35,665 nt of DNA from a virus, in the IMG/VR virus record IMGVR_UViG_3300007363_000053, positions 1 to 35,665 of that record. One strand, given 5' to 3'. Positions 26,452 through 33,865 of the stretch are shown one piece after another. The number at the start of each line of letters is the position of its first letter. Within the stretch, counting starts at the first letter, position 1. The notes under the pieces were generated by a model. The model was not told the origin of the DNA, searched no databases, and saw only the letters and a program-made list of their open reading frames with translations. The position numbers were made by a program, and so were the translations under genes.

Positions 26452-28077
26452 TTATAAAGAAGCTTGTGTTGTAACGCCCGCAGTGCCAGAAGTTCCCGCT
26501 GTTCCAGTTGGTGCAGTTGGGGTGCTTGCTGAAGTTCCAGTGCCGTCGGTTTCTGTTACAACTCCAGTTGAGGCGTTGATAAGAATAATTCTGCCGCCAT
26601 TGCCGCCCTGACCTCCCGTTCCTCCATAATAGCCAGCCGTGCCTGTACCGCCGTTTCCACCTGTGCCGCCCGATGCGCGGAATATATTTGTGCCAGTTGA
26701 GCCTTGAAGAGAGTTGTAAACAAAATAAATACAACCGCCACCTCCACCGCCTCCACCGCCGCCACCGCCGCCGCCTGATGCATTACCTCCGTTGCCCCCA
26801 GCTTTACCATCCGTGAAAATAGCATTTGCTGCCGTTGTATTATCGCGTTTAAAAATGTTGCAATAAATTGACATAATACCGCCAGCTTGCGCACCACCAC
26901 CGCCGCCGCCGCCTGTTGACGTTCCATTTCCGTTTCCAGAGCTTCCGCCTGTACCGCCAAACCCGCCTGCTAATTGTGCAGCACCTCGAAGTAAATTTAC
27001 TTCAACATACGCAACACGATTAAACGATCCTGTCGTTGCGGTTTGTCCTGCAACACCCACAGCGCCTAAAGCGCCCCCTGCTCCCGCTGTTCCTGCAACA
27101 CCGCCCATGGCTGTGGCAACCGTTGCAATGGCCGCAGGCGCAGTGCCCGTTCCAGTTGTAGCTGTTGTACCTGCATTTGGTGACGTTGCTGTAATAAGTC
27201 CAGAAGCGGCGCCAGCACCTCCACCTGTTGCGCCTGAAGTATTTCCACCACTACCGGCGGTACCATTTTTAGAGATTGCATTAGCAATTGCTCCAGTCAT
27301 ATCTAAAGTGCCTGCAACAAAAATGCGAAAAATTAGCGTTTGTATTACATTCCCAGATCCAGAAATAGTGAGATTATTGTAGTACATATCTCTAGAAAGC
27401 ACCACGGAACCACTTATCGTAACATTGCCATCTGATCCGTCTCCGTAGAACGGAACACCACACCCACCTTGAGCGGGTGAAAGAAACCCACTTGTGATTT
27501 TAGAAGCATCTAAATTTGGAATGTCGTTTGAAACCAATGCTCGAAGCGACATAGCACCCGTTGCTGAATCAGGTGTTGCCATGACATAATTCGCTGTTTG
27601 TCCACTCGTTGCAGTAATCGCAAGAGTTCCAGTAGTTGTAACTGCACCACTCACTGTTAACCAAGAAGGAACAGTTAACGCCACACTTGTGACAGTTCCA
27701 CTGCCTTTGTTATTGAACGTATTCCAGTCTGTGGATGATAAGTAACCACTTGTTGACGTGTTAGCTAAACTGATTGAATAAGTGCCCGCTGAATAGCTTA
27801 TAGGAGCTGTAAATGAGAACGCAGCTTGTGCACGAGCATTAGTGAAATAAAGATTTGTTGCTCCAACAAGTTCTGTGACTTGATCGGATGTGTAATCCCC
27901 AGTTTGAGCGTGAATGTCTCCAGTTCGACCAAAGACAGATGAAACAGCTCCACCACCGCCACCGCCTGATCCACTTCCCCAAGCTATATCAAAATCATTA
28001 TTTGAAAGTTTTACAATTGCCTGTCCAGTTAAGCCGCCAGACGGAACTCCAAGTGGTCTATTCGTTGAAAATGACAT
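26452..28077 (-). CDS. glycine-rich fibre protein, paralogue C
   Basis: The 541-residue protein repeats the plan of A and B: MSFSTNRPLGVPSGGLTGQA, SVFGRTGDIHAQTGDYTSDQ, LYFTNARAQAAF, then STDWNTFNNKGSGTVTSVAL and a Gly-rich half with runs of up to about 12 consecutive Gly residues (around residue 445). The end of the family pattern is TAGTSGTAGVTTQASL. It is the first of the three in transcription order, just after the terminase large subunit. Unlike classic fibres, these genes lie at the head end of the operon. Confidence 0.72.
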   Translation of the reverse strand: MSFSTNRPLGVPSGGLTGQAIVKLSNNDFDIAWGSGSGGGGGGAVSSVFGRTGDIHAQTGDYTSDQVTELVGATNLYFTNARAQAAFSFTAPISYSAGTYSISLANTSTSGYLSSTDWNTFNNKGSGTVTSVALTVPSWLTVSGAVTTTGTLAITATSGQTANYVMATPDSATGAMSLRALVSNDIPNLDASKITSGFLSPAQGGCGVPFYGDGSDGNVTISGSVVLSRDMYYNNLTISGSGNVIQTLIFRIFVAGTLDMTGAIANAISKNGTAGSGGNTSGATGGGAGAASGLITATSPNAGTTATTGTGTAPAAIATVATAMGGVAGTAGAGGALGAVGVAGQTATTGSFNRVAYVEVNLLRGAAQLAGGFGGTGGSSGNGNGTSTGGGGGGGAQAGGIMSIYCNIFKRDNTTAANAIFTDGKAGGNGGNASGGGGGGGGGGGGGGCIYFVYNSLQGSTGTNIFRASGGTGGNGGTGTAGYYGGTGGQGGNGGRIILINASTGVVTETDGTGTSASTPTAPTGTAGTSGTAGVTTQASL

Positions 28078-28094
28078 CTACTAATGTACAGGTG

Positions 28095-29513
28095 TCAGAT
28101 CATCCCACCTTGTTCTTCTAGATTCTCAAAATGCTCAATAGCCGCTTGTTCCATGCTTGCAACCTCTTGCTCAGCCCATTCACGTGATCCCCAAGCGTGT
28201 TTAATCATCGGAGCTTCTGTAATTGGTGGTCTAGTCATTAGCGCGTACCTGATCATATCGAACGGGTCGTCACCTGAGTAAACATCGCCTTCTTTAGCGT
28301 CTACTTTAAGCACGTCTTCAACTCTATTGGGGTCATGTTGCATTCTGGTTAAGCAATCAAACGTGATCGGACACGTATTAAAGATATAAAATCTTGGTTT
28401 ATTAATGCCATTGGATTTGTTTTGCCATGCTAAGTACGAGCGAACTTGAGCAGCACCTTGTATTCGATCAATGTTCGCACGTTTTAAATGTATAAGATGC
28501 TTTGCAAACTCTTCTGCAATTGTAGGCGGCGTGGATTCATTGAGCACTCCCTTTTTCGCCCAACAATCATGACCAGCCACAATCGGATAAAGGTTCTCAG
28601 TATCAGGATAGCTTTTAAGTATCTTGCAAAATTGATCTACACGAAGCTGAGGCTTTATAAGCTCTCGATACATATAAACGTTGCCGTCTTCATCGACAGC
28701 GAACCATCCAAAAGCTGCGGGGTGATTATAACCAAAGTCGTATGCTCCAAAGCGAGTCCAATGATGAGGAATATTAAATGGCTTTATTAAATGCACGCTT
28801 CGATTGATTTCAGTAAAGAACTGACCTGCAAATATATCCCAATCGCCGTACAAGAATGCGCGTCTTAAAGCCTCATTAGGTTCTGTTTTAAGTCTGTGAA
28901 CGTAGTCAGGGTCATTTTCTAAAAGAGCAGCGTTATCTTGAACGAATGCCTGAATGAATTTGTAGTCCTCTGGGCGTTCTTCTTCTTTAAATTTACGCTC
29001 AACAAAGATTCTTTTAAGCCAAGCGTGACCCACACCTCCTGGGTTACCAGTTAGAATAGCTCTGGGCTTAATACCTTGTTTAGATGAACGATTGGAGCCA
29101 AGTAGTGTGCGAAACATAGTCTCTGGCCACTGACCTGCCTCATCGATAGCTAGATCATGAAACTCACGACCTTGATAAAGTGAGATGTCAGCTTCGTTAT
29201 TGCAATGACAAAACTGGAGTGTGGAACCGTTAGGTAAAGTAATTAGCTTTTTTGATTCGTTATAAAACTCGCGCAGAAACGGATACTCCTGAAACAAAGG
29301 CCTAATATGATTGCCTTCAAGCTCTGGATAAGTTCTGCGAAAAATAGCACCATTGCTGCCAGCGTATACAAGCCTGCGTAACAGCATAATGCGACGAAGA
29401 CCTGCGCTTTTGCCACCACCGCGTGCACCACCGAAAAACACCACAGGCGTCTTTTCAACAGCGTGCAAGAATTCCTTTTGTTTCGGTTGAAGCGATATTC
29501 TGACATCAATCAT
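28095..29513 (-). CDS. terL: terminase large subunit
   Basis: The 472-residue protein has Walker A GGARGGGKS (28-36), Walker B LAIDEA (121-126) with catalytic Glu125, and the coupling motif ILTGNPGG (153-160). The RNase H-like nuclease domain starts at GAYDFGYNHPAAFGW with Asp259, and a late GDDPFDMIRYAL carries the terminal Asp pair. It is the DNA-packaging motor that cuts concatemers and translocates DNA into the head with the portal at 20086. ATG29513 overlaps the small subunit's stop (ATGA). Confidence 0.96.
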   Translation of the reverse strand: MIDVRISLQPKQKEFLHAVEKTPVVFFGGARGGGKSAGLRRIMLLRRLVYAGSNGAIFRRTYPELEGNHIRPLFQEYPFLREFYNESKKLITLPNGSTLQFCHCNNEADISLYQGREFHDLAIDEAGQWPETMFRTLLGSNRSSKQGIKPRAILTGNPGGVGHAWLKRIFVERKFKEEERPEDYKFIQAFVQDNAALLENDPDYVHRLKTEPNEALRRAFLYGDWDIFAGQFFTEINRSVHLIKPFNIPHHWTRFGAYDFGYNHPAAFGWFAVDEDGNVYMYRELIKPQLRVDQFCKILKSYPDTENLYPIVAGHDCWAKKGVLNESTPPTIAEEFAKHLIHLKRANIDRIQGAAQVRSYLAWQNKSNGINKPRFYIFNTCPITFDCLTRMQHDPNRVEDVLKVDAKEGDVYSGDDPFDMIRYALMTRPPITEAPMIKHAWGSREWAEQEVASMEQAAIEHFENLEEQGGMI

Positions 29514-29800
29514 GCATCTTTTTTAACAATGTAATCTTCTAAAATAATTTTAAAACCTTTATCGTCATTATTAGAAATTTCCACAGCTTTACGTTTTGGA
29601 TAAAGATATTGGCAAAGCTCTTTTAAAGCATTGAAACGCAATTCATCTTTATCCGTAGTCAGTGCAAGCTTAATCATTGCTTCAAAAGGATTAATTTTAT
29701 GCTTTTCGCAAATTTCCTCTAAAACAACTGTTTGTCGATTAAGAGTGCCTTTTTTTCTGCCAGAACCTTCAGGTCTTGGCTTTCCTTTAGGCCATGCCAT
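29510..29800 (-). CDS. terS: terminase small subunit
   Basis: The 96-residue protein begins MAWPKGKPRPEGSGRKKGTL, a pattern common in small terminase subunits, followed by a helical region (VLEEICEKHKINPFEAMIKL) and a short C-terminal tail. It precedes and overlaps the large subunit by 4 bp (ATGA), so the two are made in step. Small subunits recognise the packaging site and load DNA on the large subunit; which site is used here is not visible. Confidence 0.85.
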   Translation of the reverse strand: MAWPKGKPRPEGSGRKKGTLNRQTVVLEEICEKHKINPFEAMIKLALTTDKDELRFNALKELCQYLYPKRKAVEISNNDDKGFKIILEDYIVKKDA

Positions 29801-29850
29801 AATTTTATTTTAACCTACTTTTCGTTGATGTGCGTCATGATTAAATCAAG

Positions 29851-30102
29851 TTAAACTTCATCTTCTTCTAACTCAACCATAACAGGGCCATTTGTGGCAG
29901 CTTTCTTCCCGTTACGTTCAATAAGGAGCCACCCTTCTAGACTATTTAACTTCATCTTGATCCCTGGATGAGACTTTTCGTCTAAGTGAAGGGCGCCCCC
30001 GATCCCGCCTGAAGGCCAACTGATGGCGACACCGTTGACCCACATGCGACGAACCGTAATTTCTTTCTTAGCTGCCGTGACTGCTTTAGACAACGACTTC
30101 AC
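29851..30102 (-). CDS. hypothetical protein
   Basis: The 83-residue protein has a beta-rich centre (VRRMWVNGVAISWPSGGIGG, LHLDEKSHPGIKMKL) and an acidic end (VMVELEEDEV). No family was recognised; a phage-DNA or RNA-binding fold is possible. It overlaps the upstream gene by 17 bp and lies 50 bp before the terminase genes. It belongs to a minus-strand operon of four overlapping genes. Confidence 0.62.
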   Translation of the reverse strand: MKSLSKAVTAAKKEITVRRMWVNGVAISWPSGGIGGALHLDEKSHPGIKMKLNSLEGWLLIERNGKKAATNGPVMVELEEDEV

Positions 30103-30322
30103 CCTCTACTGGGCGAGCTTCTGATTTAACTTCAGCTGCTTTGTCTTTTTGAAGCTCAGCACCTTTTTCGTTCAAGATAAGCATTTTGCCGTAAAGCACT
30201 GTCAGCTCATCTTGTAGGCATTTGATTTGGTAGTTTTTCACTCCAACCATAAATGCAGTGTTACTGTGCTCTTGCTCAAGCTCAGCTAGGGTGATGTTTT
30301 CAGGTAGTTTGTATTGTTCCAT
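30086..30322 (-). CDS. hypothetical helical protein
   Basis: From ATG30322 the protein is 78 residues and starts MEQYKLPENITLAELEQEHS, with a long helix (KNYQIKCLQDELTVLYGKML) and a charged tail. The frame stays open a further 21 codons upstream, but a start there would lie inside the acetyltransferase gene without support, so ATG30322 is preferred. It overlaps neighbours by 23 and 17 bp. Coiled-coil-like; no family recognised. Confidence 0.6.
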   Translation of the reverse strand: MEQYKLPENITLAELEQEHSNTAFMVGVKNYQIKCLQDELTVLYGKMLILNEKGAELQKDKAAEVKSEARPVEGEVVV

Positions 30323-31241
30323 GTTTATTCTCACTTTCTTTTGTTCGGACTTCGGAATACTGAGGTGTTGTTTCCATGATCTCATAAACGAGTGGGATTG
30401 ATATAAGTCTTGGTTTTGGAACCATCTTAGACCAAATCCGCTCTCCTATCTTTGTTAAATGCGTGATGACTGTAATGTGTTTAGGGCAAATGTCACGCGC
30501 AATCCCCTGTCGCTGCCAATCGCTTCTAACGTATACAAAATGCAAAATTGTATCTGTTGGAAGCTTCTCATATACTGAGTAACCAACAATGATGTCAGGG
30601 TCATCTTTTAAGCAGCAAACTGTTACAGTAATGGTGGGTTTTCTTAAAATAGCCGCAATGATTTCTCGGTATTTAAAGAACTGAGCTTTATCTATGCCAT
30701 TACGCCAACGAGTGTTTGAGGCTATTTGTTGCAACCAAGTTGCAAATACAAATGCCTCATCTTCTTCTTTCGGGCCTCTTAAAAGTAATATGTCTTCTTT
30801 GCTCATGATGCTCTTTCGGGCTTTTACAAAATTCTTGAGGCCTTCTTGAAGGGGTTTAAGTATTTTCCACACTCTGTCTCGGCTGATTTTGAGGGTGAAG
30901 TTTTCAAGCATGTACTTTGAAATGTCACGAATGGAGATGGCTTGTGCATGAAGCTCCCAGATTTTCTTTTGTGTTTCTGTTTCAAATTCTGCCTCGTTTA
31001 AAAATTGATAAGCGTAATAGTAATAATCTCTTTTGCTCTGGAATAGATCAATCGTATGCGAGCCGTGTGACTTTGCGGTGAAGTAGAAGCTGTCCCACCG
31101 CTTGAGGCATGTCTTAGAGGAATCTTTATAGTCTTCCTCAATATCCTCAAAGCCCAGATTTTTAAGATGCGCATACCATTCTTTTTTTAACTCAAGAAAC
31201 TCCTGAGTCTTGTAATTTGGCTGCTTCTTCTTTTGCTTCAT
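30300..31241 (-). CDS. HTH protein with GNAT-like acetyltransferase domain
   Basis: The 313-residue protein has an HTH-like stretch at about residues 95-135 (HAQAISIRDISKYMLENFTL then SRDRVWKILKPLQ). A GNAT-like region follows at about 200-250: TVTVCCLKDDPDIIVGYSVY, then LHFVYVRSDWQRQGIAR, which looks like the beta4-P-loop (V-Y-V-R-x-x-x-Q-R-x-G-I-A) that binds acetyl-CoA. I know similar phage proteins as GNAT-like. The acceptor substrate is unknown. It overlaps the 116-residue gene by 50 bp and the next gene by 23 bp. A transcriptional or host-takeover role is possible but not shown. Confidence 0.68.
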   Translation of the reverse strand: MKQKKKQPNYKTQEFLELKKEWYAHLKNLGFEDIEEDYKDSSKTCLKRWDSFYFTAKSHGSHTIDLFQSKRDYYYYAYQFLNEAEFETETQKKIWELHAQAISIRDISKYMLENFTLKISRDRVWKILKPLQEGLKNFVKARKSIMSKEDILLLRGPKEEDEAFVFATWLQQIASNTRWRNGIDKAQFFKYREIIAAILRKPTITVTVCCLKDDPDIIVGYSVYEKLPTDTILHFVYVRSDWQRQGIARDICPKHITVITHLTKIGERIWSKMVPKPRLISIPLVYEIMETTPQYSEVRTKESENKHGTIQTT

Positions 31242-31542
31242 CTTCTTTTTTCTTTTTTAATTTTAAATCTTGAATCACGTAAAAAGCTACTTCATTGCTG
31301 ACAGCTTTACGCATGAGTCGAGCAAACTTGTATTTGGGCACTGAGCACACGTCGCGATCAAAATGCTGAATCATGGTCGCAATCATGTTGATAAACCCGT
31401 CGTTGTCTTTTGGGAAATTGTATAAATCGATGATGGATGCAGCGAAGTCGTTAAACTCGCTCATTCCTTGGGGAAGTTTTGTGGGGAAGAAAGCACGCAA
31501 TAATGCGTAATTTCTTTTGATTTTTGCGATAATTTTCTTCAT
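31192..31542 (-). CDS. conserved hypothetical protein
   Basis: The 116-residue protein starts MKKIIAKIKRNYALLRAFFP. It has a conserved-looking centre, SEFNDFAASIIDLYNFPKDN and SMVPKYKF-like SVPKYKFARLMRKAVSNEVA, and a Lys/Glu-rich tail. It opens the minus-strand operon, transcribed divergently from the holin with about 100 bp between. No function recognised. Confidence 0.62.
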   Translation of the reverse strand: MKKIIAKIKRNYALLRAFFPTKLPQGMSEFNDFAASIIDLYNFPKDNDGFINMIATMIQHFDRDVCSVPKYKFARLMRKAVSNEVAFYVIQDLKLKKKKEDEAKEEAAKLQDSGVS

Positions 31543-31643
31543 TTCTCATGAAATAATACATAAAATGATGCAAAAGTAATACTTTATTTTATTTTTTGCT
31601 CAACATTACGCAAAAAGACAAATTCTGTTTTAAAATATCATTT

Positions 31644-31835
31644 ATGGAAAACGCTAAACCTTGGTACTTGTCTAAAACAATTCTTCTTCAACTCATGGGT
31701 GTCATTATTGTTGTAGTGGGTGCATATAATGAAAAAGTTGCTGATTTTTTAAAAGTTAACTTCTCTGAGCTTGGAATTGGTTGGGCAGCTATTAACGTTG
31801 TACTGCGAATTATAACTAAAAAAGAAATTGAATAG
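31644..31835 (+). CDS. putative holin
   Basis: From ATG31644 the protein is 63 residues: MENAKPWYLSKTILLQLMGV, then a hydrophobic helix (LLQLMGVIIVVVGAYN) and a second (GIGWAAINVVLRII), ending with KKEIE. The pattern KPWY-SKTI-L plus an amphipathic turn and GIGW-INVVLR is familiar for small two-helix phage holins. The frame is open 48 bp upstream to ATG31596, but the conserved start is at 31644. It is followed by overlapping lysis-linked genes. Confidence 0.7.
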   Translation: MENAKPWYLSKTILLQLMGVIIVVVGAYNEKVADFLKVNFSELGIGWAAINVVLRIITKKEIE

Positions 31836-32184
31836 TTTTAAACCTGATCCAACTCATTCAGAATTAAACAAGGTTGTTTTTGATTTTGCTGTTAATGCAT
31901 TATTAAAAGCTACTAAGATTGAATTTCCTTTTTTAAATTTTCCCGTTCTTAGTCAAATCTTTGACCGTTTAATCTTTGCCGTTGCTAATCCTATATTTAA
32001 TTATCTGCAAAAGATTGTCACATTCACAGTTATTTCTGCGGACGTGCAAAAGCAGCTCAACGAGTACAATAAGAACTTAAATGATTACAAAGCGGCTGTA
32101 GGAGAAAACAATGATGATAAAATTAAACAATCCGAAGCAGCTCTTAAGAAGGCTATGGACGATCTCCTTAATTGGACTAAGTAG
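31828..32184 (+). CDS. lysis-cassette protein of unknown role
   Basis: The 118-residue protein starts from TTG31828 (N-terminus MNSFKPDPTHSELNKVVFDF), overlapping the holin stop by 8 bp with a purine-rich AAAAAGAAA upstream. It has an amphipathic/hydrophobic middle (FPVLSQIFDRLIFAVANPIF) and a helical Lys/Glu-rich tail. I recall similar proteins next to phage holins, with no assigned function. An inner spanin is one possibility, but the N-terminal membrane anchor expected of Rz is not clear. The lipoprotein gene begins inside it, as Rz1 does in Rz. Confidence 0.62.
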   Translation: MNSFKPDPTHSELNKVVFDFAVNALLKATKIEFPFLNFPVLSQIFDRLIFAVANPIFNYLQKIVTFTVISADVQKQLNEYNKNLNDYKAAVGENNDDKIKQSEAALKKAMDDLLNWTK

Positions 32185-32446
32185 CTGTCAGCACGTTGTT
32201 ATCACCGATCAAGAATGGTGCACCAATATGAGCGATGGAAGTGCGTATTGTGTGATGACTTTAAGCAATCGTAAACGCACTATTCCAAAAAATGAGTGGG
32301 ATATTCAAAGAGTGGGTATGCTGACCACAAAAGCAGAAAACTATGCCAATCTAAAGCAAGTGATTAAACAACTTTGTAGTCAAACTCATGACTGCTATTT
32401 CGATCAAACCAATAAGGTTTTAATTATAAAATTGCATGAGAAATGA
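32111..32446 (+). CDS. small lipoprotein, possible outer-membrane spanin
   Basis: The 111-residue protein has a basic N terminus (MMIKLNNPKQLLRR), a hydrophobic stretch (LWTISLIGL) and a lipobox ending LSSC, followed by a soluble Cys-containing part (CTNMSDGSAYC). Cleavage before the lipobox Cys would give a lipoprotein in the periplasm/outer membrane. It starts 74 bp inside the preceding gene, the arrangement of Rz/Rz1 spanins. It is larger than classic Rz1, so the spanin role is uncertain. The RusA gene begins 11 bp before its end. Confidence 0.62.
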   Translation: MMIKLNNPKQLLRRLWTISLIGLSSCQHVVITDQEWCTNMSDGSAYCVMTLSNRKRTIPKNEWDIQRVGMLTTKAENYANLKQVIKQLCSQTHDCYFDQTNKVLIIKLHEK

Positions 32447-32843
32447 ATTACTTTTTACGATTGAAGCACATCCTATGCCTCATCAACGCACGCGTGTGGC
32501 TCGTGGTGGACGACATTATAATACGGCTAAGCAAGTATCTTATCAGCGTTTTGTAGCAACAGCGGCACGTAAAGCGGCTGATGGCTTAATGTTTACAAAG
32601 CCTATTAAAGTACAATGTGCATTTTACTTTGCACGTCCTAAAGCAGATAAGAAAAAAGAACTTGTTTATGGCGGTAAAGGCGATGTGGATAATTTAATTA
32701 AGCAAGTTTTGGATAGCTGTAACGGTGCAATCTGGGCTGACGACTCGGCTGTTGTAGATGTAACAGGCATTAAACTTTATACCGATGGTCCTGAGCGAAC
32801 CATTGTTCGAATTATTCAACTTTCGGATTGTTTAGATACTTAA
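32436..32843 (+). CDS. rusA: RusA family Holliday junction resolvase
   Basis: The 135-residue protein begins with a beta strand (LLFTIEAHPMPHQRTR) and has the RusA catalytic region GKGDVDNLIKQVLD (near 80-94) with Asp83 and Asp85, then IWADDSAVVDV with Asp102/Asp103. RusA enzymes cut four-way junctions as dimers at CC dinucleotides. Here it would process branches left by the annealing protein at 1203 before packaging. Its end overlaps the 3' end of a minus-strand gene (32812) by 32 bp. Confidence 0.92.
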   Translation: MRNELLFTIEAHPMPHQRTRVARGGRHYNTAKQVSYQRFVATAARKAADGLMFTKPIKVQCAFYFARPKADKKKELVYGGKGDVDNLIKQVLDSCNGAIWADDSAVVDVTGIKLYTDGPERTIVRIIQLSDCLDT

Positions 32844-32949
32844 TTAAAATCAGCATAATTAAGTTGTTGCGTGATCTGTTATCTTTTTTAGCAAGCTTAT
32901 CTAATTGTTTAACAAGCGGTTCTGGTAAACTAACTATAAACTTTTTCAT
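32812..32949 (-). CDS. ribbon-helix-helix transcription regulator (45 aa)
   Basis: A 45-residue minus-strand frame starts ATG32949, overlapping the TGA of the preceding gene (ATGA). Its MKKFIVSLPEPLVKQLDKLA start is a beta strand followed by a helix; the rest (DNRSRNNLIMLILIKYL) completes the ribbon-helix-helix plan of Arc/CopG-type repressors, which bind DNA as dimers through the strand. It is the last gene of a four-gene operon and the obvious candidate autoregulator of the AT-rich operator-like repeats at 33705-33724. It is too short for usual gene calling. Confidence 0.75.
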   Translation of the reverse strand: MKKFIVSLPEPLVKQLDKLAKKDNRSRNNLIMLILIKYLNNPKVE

Positions 32950-33146
32950 ATTTCATTTTTTCTTTCTAATTTATTGTATTCTTTCCATAAAAAAGACGAA
33001 AGATTTCTATATTCTTTGTTTAATTTTTTACCATAAGTATTTTGAACTATAGAAAATTCCCACATGCCTTCTACAAGATTTAAAAATTGTTTTTTAGATA
33101 ATTTGATAATAATTTTTGTTTCTCTTTTTTTCCTTTTATTTTTCAT
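32946..33146 (-). CDS. hypothetical basic protein
   Basis: The 66-residue protein begins MKNKRKKRETKIIIKLSKKQ and is very basic, with an aromatic centre (VEGMWEFSIVQNTYGKKL). It overlaps its neighbours by 4 bp on each side (ATGA type), so the operon is translationally coupled. No family recognised; nucleic-acid binding is plausible from charge only. Confidence 0.6.
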   Translation of the reverse strand: MKNKRKKRETKIIIKLSKKQFLNLVEGMWEFSIVQNTYGKKLNKEYRNLSSFLWKEYNKLERKNEI

Positions 33147-33397
33147 GATTTAACCTTTTTACGTGCTTTTGGTTTTACTGGCCCAAGAAGTGTAATTTGT
33201 AAATTATCTGTCAGCTTTAAACCTTTAGCTTGATTATATTCAAACCCTTGTACGATTTTAATTTTTTTGTCTGAAAATAAATAAAACAAGAATTTATTGT
33301 ACGATTCTAAATTAGCAACACCTATTACTTGTTCTTCATTTTTACTGTTAACAAAATAAATGACGTATTTTGGTTTATTTTTAATTTTATTTTTCAT
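33143..33397 (-). CDS. hypothetical basic protein
   Basis: The 84-residue protein begins MKNKIKNKPKYVIYFVNSKN and has a beta-strand-rich centre (EEQVIGVANLESYNKFLFYL, IKIVQGFEYNQA) and a basic end (KPKARKKVKS). Second gene in the four-gene operon; 2 bp after the first gene's stop and overlapping the third by 4 bp. No family recognised. Confidence 0.6.
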   Translation of the reverse strand: MKNKIKNKPKYVIYFVNSKNEEQVIGVANLESYNKFLFYLFSDKKIKIVQGFEYNQAKGLKLTDNLQITLLGPVKPKARKKVKS

Positions 33398-33399
33398 AA

Positions 33400-33684
33400 T
33401 TAAGCCACTTTTTTTACGTCGATTTGAACGTATTCTGTTACGATTTCAAACTTTTCAATTTCAGAACCAAGTTTTTGCTCAAGAGCTTTACGGTCAAGTG
33501 TCGTGCGTTTTTTATTGTTGAACACAACTAACACGTTACCTGCTTGTATAAAGCCGTCTTTGGGATTTACAGCTTTAACTTGGTCTTTTAGAGCAGCTTC
33601 TTTTTTTTCTAAAAGTTTACGTTGCTCTATTACTTCGGCCAACTCTGTTACTATGTTTATGGTTTCTTTTTTTTCTGTTTTCAT
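33400..33684 (-). CDS. conserved helical phage protein
   Basis: The 94-residue protein begins MKTEKKETINIVTELAEVIE with a coiled-coil helix (QRKLLEKKEAALKDQVKAV). A small beta part follows (GFIQAGNVLVVFNNKKRTTL), then DRKALEQKLGSEIEKFEIVT and a short strand. The order helix-strand-'K-rtsLDk-aLe' is familiar from small phage early proteins of unknown function. First gene of the operon reading to 32812; the ribosome site is weak and the region upstream is very AT-rich. Confidence 0.62.
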   Translation of the reverse strand: MKTEKKETINIVTELAEVIEQRKLLEKKEAALKDQVKAVNPKDGFIQAGNVLVVFNNKKRTTLDRKALEQKLGSEIEKFEIVTEYVQIDVKKVA

Positions 33685-33704
33685 TTTTTATACCTCATAT
33701 ATAT

Positions 33705-33724
33705 AGTATATATCAAGTATATAT
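33705..33724 (-). promoter_or_regulatory. tandem 9-bp repeat upstream of the RHH operon (candidate operator)
   Basis: AGTATATAT occurs twice (33705-33713 and 33716-33724), with starts 11 bp apart, about one helical turn, in an AT-rich stretch 20-40 bp before the start of the operon at 33684. Tandem half sites one turn apart suit a ribbon-helix-helix repressor. A TATA-rich promoter is expected here, but I cannot place its -10 and -35 reliably. Confidence 0.45.
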
Positions 33725-33780
33725 TTTAAATATTAATAATACGTTAAGAAACCAGCTAGGAATGCGTTAAAATAAAAGAC

Positions 33781-33842
33781 GGCGGGAGATGGCGTTTATT
33801 AAGAAAAAAACAATAGGACCCTTGAGGAAGGAGTCTCCCGCC
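33781..33842 (-). terminator. inverted repeat with large loop, possible endolysin terminator
   Basis: GGCGGGAGA (33781-33789) and TCTCCCGCC (33834-33842) are perfect inverted repeats around a 44-nt loop. On the minus strand the repeat starts 24 bp after the endolysin stop and is followed by GTCTTTTATTTT. The T tract fits a terminator, though the loop is unusually long. A regulatory RNA structure or protein-binding site is also possible. Confidence 0.5.
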
Positions 33843-33865
33843 TACAAATATTGTGAACTATTTAG

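Noticed and set aside
23162-28077. CRISPR-like or tandem DNA repeats
   Set aside because: The short repeating triplets are Gly and Ala codons of fibre proteins, with no regular repeat-spacer unit.
32828-33052. A 74-codon plus-strand frame after RusA
   Set aside because: It is Phe/Leu/Ile-rich without a ribosome site and is antisense to the coupled minus-strand RHH operon, which has better evidence.
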